Assembly: GCA_036897485.1 (NCBI GenBank)
Contig: JAYMTF010001121.1
Location: 1 to 26,120, forward strand
Reading direction: 5' to 3'
DNA from: Pelargonium nanum
Lineage: Eukaryota > Streptophyta > Magnoliopsida > Geraniales > Geraniaceae
Length of the DNA: 26,120 nucleotides
Shown: piece after piece, positions 16,756 to 26,070 of the stretch
Layout: each line of letters opens with the position of its first letter
Position numbering within the stretch: the stretch's first letter is position 1
Made by a program: the position numbers and the translations under genes
Notes under the pieces: generated by a model
Databases searched by the model: none
Told to the model about the DNA's origin: nothing
What the model saw: only the letters and a program-made list of their open reading frames with translations

Positions 16756-18661
16756 TCAATCTACTACTACGAGTTTATTGTACTCAGGACCCGATATAGC
16801 TAGTTCCATAGTAGCCTCAGGGTTGACAGCACCACCTCCCTTCAAGAACAGCTTAAGCAAGTTCTTGGAGAATCCACTCAAAAGTGCCACTCCTTTCTGA
16901 TGGCTAGGAACCGGCGTAGCCTTTGAGTTTCTCAGGTTCCAGAACACTATCTCCGGCACAGATTCATACCCATTTTCCTTAAACTTCCTTGTTATCACTT
17001 CATAGTCAGTTTCCCAGGAATATGATCCCGATGCTTGGTCAAATTCCATGTCACTGAACACAAATAGTCTCTTTATCATCTGCTCTTCGCTGAGGTTCCC
17101 ACTTTTCGCCACGAGCAAGATTTGATCAAAAACCTTCTGAAAATCTGTATTCATTCCCCAATCCATTTCCTCTATGGATTCAATCTTGTCCCGAAGATTG
17201 TCTCCTTCGATTATGTGAAGCTCAGGCCTGCAGGTGAATGTGATCAATTTTCCTTTCCAAGGCTCTTCACTCAAATCCGAAACCAGCAGACCGAGTGCAA
17301 CACTTACATCCATTGGAGTACCAGACATACTTCCCGAGACATCACATATCGCGAGACAGTTCTTGAGCTTCCCTTCCCGCGAGAGGTCTTGAACCATTCT
17401 CTCCCACTGCAAAACCGCGACTTCTCCACCATCTCCTCCTTTGATAGATGCTATGATCTCGTGGGGATAGATAGAGCGCGCCAGCTGCAATCTTCGCCTT
17501 TCCTTCCTTGACTTGTCCTAGGTACTCTTGAAACCGTTCTTGGTCATGTTTCGAGAATGCTTTTGTGTAGTTCTTCATGGCAACAGAAGGCACACGGTTG
17601 TAAGGAATCGAGCTCCATTGCTTTGCTGACATGTAAACTTCCGGTAGTTCCAGGGCCTTGCGAAGAGGAACCAGCACTTCTTTTCGCAGCCTGTCGCGAA
17701 CCCTGTAAGCGTAATGTGCATCTTCAATGCCTTTGTATTCGGGATACGAATCCCTCGGGAAAAGCCTCCTTGCTATGCTTTCACACAGCAATGTTGATTG
17801 GTCTAAAGGAGAGTAAAGAGAGGGACACCATTTTGCAGCAAAACTGATGTTCCAGAGATCACCAGAACTCAGTTTCTCCAAATCATCCTTCAAAAACCGT
17901 GCAAAAACATCAGATATCTGATCATGTAGACGCCGAAATGATGGATCTTTTTGGTACCTCTCAATAGCCTTTTTGGCAGATTCAATTCTCTTAGCCTCTT
18001 TAGAACAGCAAGAACTCGGTTTGTTCCTCGAGTACTTAACTCGTGACCGTGCTTCTTCGGGATCAATATCTTGTACCAGAAAATGGAGAATCAGAGGCAA
18101 GTCCTTAAAGTATCCGAATTCAGCAACTGATCGAGCATTGGAAGCTAGGGTTTTGGGGTGATTCTCATGAATCCACAATGCTGCTGCATAGAATCCATTC
18201 CTATCAGATTTTCCCGTCCCGCGGACACCTCTGAGGTTGCAGACAAGTTTGAGGGCTGTGAGCGGGTTTTGATCCCAAGCAAGCTGCAACCTCGTGGCAA
18301 CTTCCCGGGGATGCGTGTCGGGAACAACATGGAAGAAGAAATCAAGACAGTGGTTGCCACTAGAAAGGTAAGTAGGAGACCAGTTTTCTGTGAAACCCAT
18401 TGGTGGTTTCGGTTTTGGACTAATGTGGTTGTAGCTTGAAACCATGGAGTCCACGAAAGGGTCACCGGTGAGAGGTGGTGGAGTCTTTTTTTTCACGGGA
18501 TCTTGATGGCTCTGATTCTTTATGGAGAGGTAGATTTCAGGAGGACCGAGCAGCGGAGAAGGAGGTGGGTTGGATTCTGAGGAGCACCGGCATTTGGTTT
18601 GTGATCTGAGAGAGTTTCTCGGGGAAGCTTGTGTGAGAGGAGCTAGCCTTAGAAGGACCAT
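16756..18661 (-). pseudogene. DUF2828 / vWA-like protein gene with one frameshift
   Basis: A single coding exon of a plant-wide family resembling TROVE plus von Willebrand A architecture (DUF2828 with a C-terminal vWA-like domain). The cellular role is unknown to me. The N-terminal frame from ATG 18661 has LLGPPEIYLS and GNHCLDFFFHVVPDT. It continues to EGKAKIAAGALY, residue 397, then runs into 42 foreign residues and stops at 17342. The rest lies in another frame to 16756 (PHEIIASIKGGDGG to NKLVVVD). This part contains the MIDAS motif DVSGSMSG and LFVFSDMEFDQAS. The two parts together equal about 633 residues, the usual family size. The switch is at GATAGATAG (17466-17474), a 4-bp tandem duplication. 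Everything else looks intact. It is either a very young pseudogene, a truncated allele, or an assembly error. Confidence 0.85.
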
Positions 18662-18669
18662 TTCGGGTT

Positions 18670-19409
18670 CTGAGAAATCACGAAAAGTTCGTATCAGAAC
18701 ACTAACAATTTGAACATAGAATCAAGAAAATATCATATCAGAACAATAAGGATTCAACATGGAATCAAGATCAGAGTTCATGTTAGAAGAGTAGCGATTC
18801 AGCTTGGAATCAAGTAAATATCGTATAAGAACACGAAGAACTCACCCGAGAATCAAGAAAAGCTCACATTACAACTCTAACAGATCAATGTAGAATCAAG
18901 AAATGTTCATGTTAGAGCACTAATAATTCATTACAGAATAAAAAAGAGTTCATTTTAGAGCACTAACAATTCAACATGGAATTAAGAATTAAAGATTAGT
19001 TCATGTTCGATGATCAACGATTTAACATAGAATCATGGAAAATTCATGTTCGAACACTAACAATTTGACATAGAATCAAAGTGTTCGTGTTAATTAAGAA
19101 CACCAATAATTCAACATACAGTCAAGGAAAATTCATGTCAGAACACTAAAAATTTGACAGAGATCTTCAAGGAAAGTTCATAGAACACCAACAATTCAAC
19201 ATAAACTCAAAAAATGTTCATATTAGATCACCAAAACTCAACATAAATCTGTAGAACATCAACAACCCAGAATCCAGAAAATATCATTTTAGAACCCTAA
19301 CAATTCAATTTAGAATGCAGAAAATATCACATTTGGTTACTAACAGTTCAAAGTGGAATCAAGAGAACAACAAGCAAAAGAAGAGATTGGGAAGATGAGA
19401 CTATTGCAC
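18670..19409 (-). other. Possible 5'UTR intron of the DUF2828 gene
   Basis: The minus strand has TTTCTCAG|AACCCGAAATGG just before the ATG, a good acceptor, and CTTTCAG|GTGCAATAG at 19410 as a candidate donor. The 740 bp between is almost all minisatellite. The donor is weak, so the leader could instead be unspliced. Confidence 0.4.
18677..19368. repeat. Degenerate 43-bp minisatellite, about 16 units
   Basis: Each unit follows a pattern starting AATCAAGAAAA, then TTCATGTTAGAACACTAA, then CAATTCAACATAG (plus strand). I count about sixteen units, most 42-46 bp, one cut short near 19250. Units differ from each other at perhaps 15-30 percent of positions, so the array is old. It begins about 16 bp upstream of the DUF2828 ATG. 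Confidence 0.9.
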
Positions 19410-19868
19410 CTGAAAGTGATGATTCTCTAGAATTTCTGAATTTTCAGAGTGAAGAGTAAAAAAAAAAGCCCTAACTGTTAGTGTTCAAGGACTTATTAGC
19501 AAAAATAGAACTTAAGGAGGGAAAATGGAAGGCAAGATTTAAGGGTTCATGGAAGAAGGTTCTAGACAGTTTATCATGATTTGCTTGTTACACAAGTAAA
19601 TAATAAATTTAATTTAATTTATTGGTTAGATATTCAGAAACTTATAATGAAAGGAAAATAAATGTGAAAAATCTAATTTTTAAGGAGCTGAGGACCTGAG
19701 TTAGGTTTGTTTTGGATTTGAAAGATTTTATATTTCTAACTGATCATCTGCTTGCTATACAGGAAAATTACATTCCTAAATATTATTCAATAAAATAAAA
19801 TGCAAGATTTAAGGGTCTTGGAGTTGGAGGGTTTATCATTTATTTGGAAGATAATCTTGTTAGCTCGT
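19410..19868. other. AT-rich spacer
   Basis: The first part would hold the promoter and leader of the DUF2828 gene (minus). Two stretches containing GCAAGATTTAAGGGT and TTTATCAT (near 19531 and 19803) are similar and suggest a small old duplication. No clear TATA box is seen. Confidence 0.45.
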
Positions 19869-19878
19869 TTAAGTATTT

Positions 19879-20034
19879 TTTTTTTGTGTGTAAACCACCG
19901 GTTTAATCCGGTTCGGGGCTTAGTCACAATTAAGGCTCCTCACCCCTCCCCATGAATGTGTTTAATGGGGATCGAACCGGAGAGCTCTTCCCACAATTTC
20001 AGCCTGCGTTGCCAACTGAGCCACAACCCATTGG
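19879..20034 (-). mobile_element. tRNA-derived SINE with target duplication
   Basis: Read on the minus strand, it starts at 20034 with GGGTTGTGGCTCAGTTGGC (box A), has GGTTCGATCCCC (box B) about 45 bp on, then a tRNA-unrelated body and a poly(A) tail ending at about 19879. The flanks TTAAGTATTT (19869-19878) and TTAAGAATTT (20035-20044) form a 10-bp target duplication with one change, so the insertion is well defined and fairly young. Confidence 0.8.
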
Positions 20035-20081
20035 TTAAGAATTTATTTTGTTTTAACTGGTATCTAATTTAATTTAGTAAA

Positions 20082-20345
20082 ATACTCAATTTGGTGAACT
20101 TTTATGTTTCGGCCCGATTTGGTAATTGAACTTTTTGTAATCTAAAATAGTCCCTAAATTTTCGTATTTCGAACCAATATGGTCCCTCAATTTTTTTAAA
20201 ATCACAAATAGTCTCTGAACTTTCAAATATTAACCCAATTTAGTTTCTGGACTTTTCATATAAGCTCTACATAAAATGACCATTTTGGGTCAAATAAAAT
20301 GCTCAGTGCTAACGTGTGTTAATAGGGCTTTGTCCTTAGTCCCCT
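20082..20345 (+). repeat. Dispersed plant repeat, copy 2 (inverted relative to copy 1)
   Basis: ACTCAATTTGGTGAAC, several (A/T)GTCCCTNAATTTT-like blocks, ATATAAGCT and CATTTTGGGT line up with the minus strand of 14190-14460. A related piece in the opposite direction occurs at 20460-20560. It lies about 330 bp before U5 copy 2; copy 1 of the repeat lies about 830 bp before U5 copy 1. Confidence 0.6.
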
Positions 20346-20670
20346 AACTTTTTTAAGGGTCTTATTATTGCACGATAGACTATAAAAAAAATTTAAAAAT
20401 AAGGGAAGCAGTTCTCCAAGAGGTGGGACTCGATATGGTATAAATAAATCAAGGGAAGTAGTTCCTTGACCAAATTGGCTCAATTTGTCAAAATTCGAAA
20501 GTTCAGAAAATATTTTGAGTTAAAAAAAAACTTAGAAACCAAGAAACACAAAAATTCGTGTCTTTGACCATTTAATTTTTGCTTCAATTTTTTCATATCA
20601 GTGTCTACATTGCCTCAATCTTATCCACTTTAGTGACTAAATTTGGGAGGAAAAGGAAAAATCATGTAAC
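20346..20670. other. AT-rich spacer with inverted repeat remnant
   Basis: Contains GACCAAATTGGCTC and TTCAGAAAATATTTTGAG (about 20468-20520), which match the dispersed repeat in the opposite direction to 20082-20345. No gene is seen. Confidence 0.45.
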
Positions 20671-20678
20671 TTAATTGG

Positions 20679-20802
20679 TAGGGTCCACATGTGGGACCCA
20701 TTGAAAATGATTGTATGCTGCTATAAGCCACGAGCACACTGTATTCTTTAGTAAAAGGCGAAAGAATAGTTCGCTTTGTGCTTATGACGCAGCTGCATTA
20801 TC
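20679..20802 (-). ncRNA. U5: U5 spliceosomal snRNA, copy 2 (diverged 5' stem)
   Basis: Loop 1 CGCCTTTTACTAAAG (20760-20746) and its stem are perfect, and the terminal hairpin GGGTCC-CACATGT-GGACCC (20699-20681) is kept. Two regions differ from copies 1 and 3. The 5' strand reads GATAATGC instead of GTCACGC and no longer pairs with CGTGGC. The Sm region reads ATCATTTTC, shortening the U run to four. The promoter is perfect. It may be an expressed variant or an early pseudogene. A near-match 3' box, CAATTAAGTTACA, follows. Confidence 0.8.
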
Positions 20803-20824
20803 CTACCAATGAGTTGCTTGGGTT

Positions 20825-20875
20825 CTTATATAATACGCTTCTGCTTCTCTTGCCCCAAATTATGCGATGTGGGAC
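20825..20875 (-). promoter_or_regulatory. U5 copy 2 promoter: USE and TATA
   Basis: A perfect USE, GTCCCACATCG (20875-20865), and TATATAAG starting at 20832, with polymerase II spacing. Homology with the copy 1 flank continues about 45 bp upstream of the USE, so the duplicated unit included the promoter. Confidence 0.92.
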
Positions 20876-21049
20876 ACCAAAACTTGATCAAACTCAGGCC
20901 ATTCTCTGTTATATGGACCTCTAGGGCTGCTTATACGCTGAATGTGTTGGGCCTATGTGACAACACCAATCACGCTACCTTCTATTTAAAAATAATCTTT
21001 AAAAAAGAAAAAACAAGTTCATACTTACAGCTGGAAATTTGGACCTGAA

Positions 21050-21620
21050 TATGCGGGTAACCGACACCCGACACTACTTTGGAATCAATCAGGTGGGTCG
21101 GATTCATCACGTAAATTTGCGGTTCATGTCTGGTAGACCGTGAAATTAGTGTATTTTATGCCTAGAACTCTATCCAAACAAAATTGTATTAGAAAAATTG
21201 AATGTCACACCAGTAGAGTAACCTTGTAGGAATAGGAATAGGAATGGAAATAACGTTAGATTTTCAACTACTAGAGACGAAGACGATATAGGATAAGGAG
21301 AGGCACGGAGTCACCTATTGTTGAAGATTTTTTGAAATTTAGAAGTTCAAAGAAACGTTTAGACAAGTAATGTAATCAAGTGATCGTCAAAGGTCTAGTA
21401 TTTAGGTCTTGAATGATATCTTCATTAAGTAAACACCGGATAAGTAGACTCGACATAGATTTTCTTTTCAAATGCTTCTTTTAATAGAGTACAAGAAATA
21501 TTTATAATACAAAATCATATTTTACAACAAAAAAAATCAATCCTATAAGTGTTTACAAAAGCAAGCATAAGTGTTACCTAACAACCACGGAACTGAAATT
21601 TTATTCTTACAATTCTTGCA
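21050..21620. other. AT-rich spacer, nothing firm
   Basis: A short stretch near 21055-21130 with CCGACACCCGACAC and GGTGGGTCGG resembles decayed hAT-type repeats, without ends. No gene is recognised. Confidence 0.4.
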
Positions 21621-21624
21621 CATA

Positions 21625-21805
21625 AAGCTGGCAATTTGTATGTGTTGTGTTTGTATCATGTTAAAGGTTGATTGTGTTGCAAGATCCAACAAAAACACAA
21701 CGTATTTAGTAATCGTGTTGGACACAAACATGACATGTTTAACACGTTAACCATATATGTTTTAAAATTTAACCATATAGAACCGTGCTGGCAGAAAAGA
21801 CACGT
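21625..21805. mobile_element. hAT-type repeat remnant
   Basis: AAAGCTGGCAATTTGTATG, GTGTTGGACACAAACATGAC and TTTAACACGTTAACC are typical of a very common dicot hAT-derived repeat family. Ends and target duplications are not visible. Confidence 0.45.
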
Positions 21806-21905
21806 TCACAACTCAACACATTATGAATTACCAAGATCAATTTACAATTATAGGAGGTTAAGACTCAACATAACAAAGTATTGGATATTCTACAAAAACA
21901 CTTAA

Positions 21906-21918
21906 TTGAACTTAATTG
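21906..21918 (-). promoter_or_regulatory. snRNA 3' box of U5 copy 3
   Basis: CAATTAAGTTCAA fits the plant snRNA 3'-end signal CA(N3-10)AGTNNAA. It lies directly after the terminal hairpin of the RNA. Confidence 0.75.
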
Positions 21919-21919
21919 G

Positions 21920-22045
21920 TAGGGTCCACATTTGGGACCCATTGAAAAAATTATCGTATGCCGCTATAGGCCACGAACACACGGTATTCTTTAGTAAAAG
22001 GCGAAAGAATAGTTCGCTTTGTGCTCATGGCGCGGCTGCGTGACT
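21920..22045 (-). ncRNA. U5: U5 spliceosomal snRNA, copy 3
   Basis: This is the most regular copy. The 5' strand GTCACG (22044-22039) pairs fully with CGTGGC past loop 1. CGCCTTTTACTAAAG is loop 1 (22006-21992). The Sm site reads ATAATTTTTTC. The terminal hairpin is GGGTCC-CAAATGT-GGACCC (21940-21922). The three hairpins differ only in the loop, with identical stems, as expected under selection for structure. Start and end are set by the TATA distance and the 3' box. Confidence 0.92.
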
Positions 22046-22066
22046 GTAATAGTGCATAGCTTGGTT

Positions 22067-22119
22067 CTTTATATAACGGTTTTACACTTCTCTCTCCCGA
22101 AATTTGGCCGATGTGGGAC
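22067..22119 (-). promoter_or_regulatory. U5 copy 3 promoter: USE and TATA
   Basis: A perfect USE, GTCCCACATCG (22119-22109), and TTATATAAAG starting at 22076. The 32-bp gap and the 29-bp distance from TATA to start fit plant polymerase II snRNA genes. Confidence 0.92.
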
Positions 22120-22204
22120 GTGCAAATATCACCATATATGGGCCGTATTAGCTTTAGGCCTTGGCATCTTCAAACTGCTGCATTTGGGCTTGACTATGAA
22201 TTGA

Positions 22205-22629
22205 ATGAATAGAACCAAAGGTTCAAATGGACTATAAAATTCTCCTACACTTTAATTTTCATTAATTGAACGCATATACAAAATGTATAAATACTATATT
22301 TTAAGACAATGTTGAAATAGGTTTGAGAATCTTAAAGTGGTGACATCATCTCCATCTTGGCACATTGACGTTGTCGTCGCGTCATCATGACATCATCTCT
22401 GATCAATCATACAATGAAACATAGTATTATCCACACATTTTATGAGTATGAATATTCACTCTACCCATTTGGCCGGGGACCTTTTGTCTCGTTCTTGAAT
22501 TTCATTTCTCATATTCAATTCTCTGCAAATTCACTTTGTAATTAGCTTGGTAGAGCTTACTTTTACTATGACAGAGATTTTTACTATCACTGTCCTGAGC
22601 TTTGTTTAATAATGCAACCTCCGACATAA
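22205..22629. other. Spacer, nothing recognised
   Basis: Mixed sequence upstream of U5 copy 3. TGACATCATC occurs twice near 22340-22400. No gene or element is supported. Confidence 0.5.
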
Positions 22630-22765
22630 CTTTCAAGTAAAAAGTTCGGTAATATTGTATGTAAAATAAAAAATATATAAAAACACAAAACGTTGTTGAG
22701 AAACCTCAAACGCTAAGTTTTGAAGTAAAAAGTCGGGTAATAATATTGTATGTAAAATAAAAAAT
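22630..22765. repeat. Direct duplication beside the tRNA gene
   Basis: Two copies of a block with AGTAAAAAGT and TATTGTATGTAAAATAAAAAATAT start near 22636 and 22721, about 88 bp apart, with small indels. The second copy ends at the 3' side of the tRNA gene and supplies its T-rich terminator region. Confidence 0.8.
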
Positions 22766-22771
22766 ATAAAA

Positions 22772-22795
22772 CGCTAGAAGGAGGGCTTGAACCTC

Positions 22796-22828
<33 letters not shown>

Positions 22829-22845
22829 AACTGAGCTATTCCAGC
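22772..22845 (-). tRNA. tRNA-Asn (anticodon GTT), nuclear
   Basis: A full 74-base cloverleaf. The acceptor stem GCTGGAA/TTCTAGC has discriminator G. Box A is TAGCTCAGTTGG. The anticodon loop CTGTTAA has GTT at 22811-22809. The T-arm is GGTTCAAGCCC. No intron and no encoded CCA. CAA lies a few bases upstream, a plant tRNA start context, and TTTT follows the 3' end on the minus strand. It differs clearly from chloroplast trnN, so it is a cytosolic tRNA gene. Confidence 0.96.
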
Positions 22846-24385
22846 TACTTTGTTAATTAATTTGATTTTATTAATTTAAAATGTTAAATGTTGAAATTTA
22901 CAATTAATTGTGTGCCATGTATGTTTTGTAATGTGCTGCTAATAATATTGCAAAATAGTTGAAACTTGAAAGTAAAGTCACTAAAATATGTGGTAATTCT
23001 AATACCATTACAAAAAAATGTGTGACAAATATTAACACACACATAATAGAATAACCAACATATATATTGCTAGTAACAATCCATTTGTGTGCATCAATAT
23101 ATTAGTCGTGGCAGCAAGTTGCTTCTCTTGTGATTGAGAAATGTGTGTTTTGAGTGATGATCAGACCGTTGTTTTTAATAAAAGTTTTGAAATGAGAATA
23201 ATAATCGAGGAAAGACATTGAGAGCGATATTTGGATAATATGTTTTTTCATCTCAAACATAAACGAAAAAAATGTTATGCTTATTTCAATCCTCAATTTC
23301 CAATCGTGGAAAAAGAATAAAATTCAAACATTATCTTATAATTAGATCCATATGCTATAAAATGTTGAATATAGGCACCGAAACTACAATATTTAAAAAT
23401 CTCAATGCCTTGAAGTTTAACGGAAGGCTCATTGGCCGAGTTGTATAAAACTCGATTTTCATACTCGAGATCTCGTGTCCGGGTCATCTCCAAAGTAGTT
23501 GTACAATATGTACGAAATAGCTTAAAAATTTTGCAGGATCACAATATAATGTGATATCGAAAATAGTGTAGGAATTGACCTCCACACATCCATTTGCACG
23601 GAGAGCAGATAAAAAGTTCCCCCCATCCCACCTCTCTATTCCTTAAAAAAAAAATTGTTCCAGTTGGGTTGATGATTGCGAGTCTATGCGTGGTTCAAGT
23701 GCTATTGTCACTTTCACCCAATTCACATATCTCTCGTAACAAATTTACTAATTAATTGAAACCATCTTCTGCATCTTGAATATCCATAAAATTGACGAAC
23801 GATTTTTAAGCCTACGAACTCAAATCGATATATAATATCAATGGTAATGAATGACGACAACATAAATAATATATTTTGGGTTTTTATAATTGTGGTATAT
23901 GTGATGGTATGTGGTCCCATATCTTGATAGATATGTTATAGTACTATACTTTATTTGTATTATCATAATATTTTTTTATAATATTATCACAAAATTGTAT
24001 GATGCATTTGTGGAGCTTAGTGGTCCATACCAAACCATTATTATTTTGGCACATGCATTTGCATATAAAATGTTTGGATCCATTATTCAATGCTTGCTCA
24101 AGAGTCTCCTTCATGCATGTCAATTCCTTAGTATCATAATTGAGCCATTTGATGAGATGGTTCTTGCAATTATTTTAATGTCGTTTTGTTGGGTTTGAGT
24201 CGTTTCATGAAATATGTTTTTTGTTTTCTTGCATCAACATTGTACTGATGTTGAAGTGTTTTTAGGTGAAATAGCTTTCACACTATACGGATAGAAGTTG
24301 GTTCATACATTGGTTATCTTCTTGTATTTTTTATTACATATATTATTGTGTGGTTTCTCTCACTTTTCATGTGAACTAACCAATA
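22846..24385. other. AT-rich intergenic DNA
   Basis: No gene is supported. A weak tRNA-like stretch at 23420-23485 (GGCTCATTGGCCGAG and CTCGTGTCCGGGTC) could be an old SINE head on the plus strand. The open frame at 23911-24198 is Ile/Leu/Phe-rich and matches no family. Confidence 0.5.
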
Positions 24386-24389
24386 TTCG

Positions 24390-24615
24390 AGTGGAGGTGG
24401 CAATTTGAGTTCATGATCGATTACGTGTCGACATTTTTCGAGTATGTGTTTTATGTGCGTGTGGAATGTACAAATTCATGTGTTTGTACAACCATAATCG
24501 CAAGCTATAAATATGAATGCTATAAATATGAATTTGACAGTATTCATTTTATGTGAGTCGAATTTGTAAAAATGTGAGTCAAATATTGGGTGTCAGTGAG
24601 TTCGAGTTTAAATTG
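24390..24615. repeat. hAT-like repeat remnant with a 15-bp tandem pair
   Basis: GGTGGCAATTTGAG on the left and AAATTGTCAATACT on the right are imperfect inverted ends of the style seen in the other hAT-type fragments, with CGAGTATGTG/GTGAGTC-like repeats inside. GCTATAAATATGAAT is present twice in tandem (24503-24532). No target duplication is found. Confidence 0.4.
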
Positions 24616-26070
24616 TCAATACTAATTTTGTCAGAGATAGAGCCACTCCTTTTTTTTAACTACCTCTCATTTTCTATTATTCTCCCAATTAAAAATTGTT
24701 TCCATAGAGATTGAACTTTTTTACCAATTATACCATGAAATCATATGTATCATTATTCTAATTATATATGAAAAGTCGATTATTTTCATTTTACATAAAA
24801 AAATATGAGGCAAATGACACCTTATTAAAATAGCTCCATCATAATACTAAAGAATTGACATCTTATTAAAAGGACCTCAAACACACACTTATTTAAAATA
24901 TTTTGTTCAGACATCTCACAAAATGACGTAACACTCGAATACATCGTGTCATTGGTACTCAAAAAATAATTGTATCAACACAATATTATAATGTTTGATT
25001 TACATATACAAAATAATATTAACTACACCATCAACAACTTACCATTATTTAAATGGGTAACTAAGAAAGCCATGTAAAGTATATGTCACCTTTGTTTGGC
25101 GAGCCAAATGATCATTTTCTCAATTAATTAACATGATAAAATAATTTATTAATTCATGCATGGTGCACATGGAATCTGTTGTGTAATCTGAAACCACTGC
25201 AACTGTACTGACCATATAATTAATACTTTAATATATATAGCAAGTTAGGCTGGAATTGGTTTTTTATTTATTTATAAATTTTTGGCTAAAATTTATTAAT
25301 TAGTACTAATATCTAGAAAGTTGGATGCCAATTTCTATCCTAAAAAATAAGGACAATGCTGCCAAACAAAATCTTCATGTGGGGATTTGCAGTTGAATTA
25401 AATAATTAATTCTAAGCCACATGGATGCAATAAATTATACCAAAAATTAGTTCAAGAGTAAAATATTTTAAATTAAATTGTTATTAAATTATTGATAATC
25501 CCTAGAACTAATTATTATCAGATCACTAAGCAGATTATGATAAGATTAATCAGTGGGATACACCAAAAAAAATCATATATTTCATGTTTGACTTTTTGAA
25601 ACATGTGAATAGTGACAATGTAGGCAATATTTTTACTACTATTTGGCCATATGGTTTTGGATTTTGGTTTATTTTTGTCTCTTTGAATAGTGCTAAAGCA
25701 TTGGTTGTTAGACCTACAAACATTTTAGGTTCTAATAGATTTGGTTTGAATGCAGACTAGTAGATTAGTTTGAGTATTATATGTGTTAAATGTGTTCGTC
25801 TTATACTGATCACAACTTGTTTTCAATATCCCATAGTTATAGATAATAAAACACATTAATTGAGTCCAAACCATTTCGACTTAAACTATATATCCTAATT
25901 TCTAGTTTAACTAAAGAAATTAGTACTAATCATGAGGTATCTATAATGGACTACGATCAACCCGAAAAACTCTCCATAATTACTAGTTTAACACAAAAAA
26001 AGGTCATACGATTAGGTAGTGAGCCTGTGATTAGCATTAAATGGCATAAAAACATTTTCTTAAGGAAAAT
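24616..26070. other. AT-rich intergenic DNA, nothing recognised
   Basis: Very AT-rich sequence with no open frame of interest, RNA gene or element that I can support. Confidence 0.55.

Noticed and set aside
18677-19368. CRISPR-like array
   Set aside because: Units are contiguous and degenerate without unique spacers, in a plant nuclear context; it is a minisatellite.
22772-22845. Chloroplast-derived tRNA-Asn insertion
   Set aside because: The acceptor stem and arms match the plant nuclear tRNA-Asn, not chloroplast trnN, which starts TCCTCAGTAGC.
23420-23485. tRNA gene or SINE head
   Set aside because: Box A-like and box B-like strings are present but no cloverleaf or poly(A) tail can be built; mentioned only as a weak possibility.
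23911-24198. Membrane protein of 95 residues
   Set aside because: Ile/Leu/Phe-rich because of AT-rich DNA; no promoter, homology or neighbouring exons.
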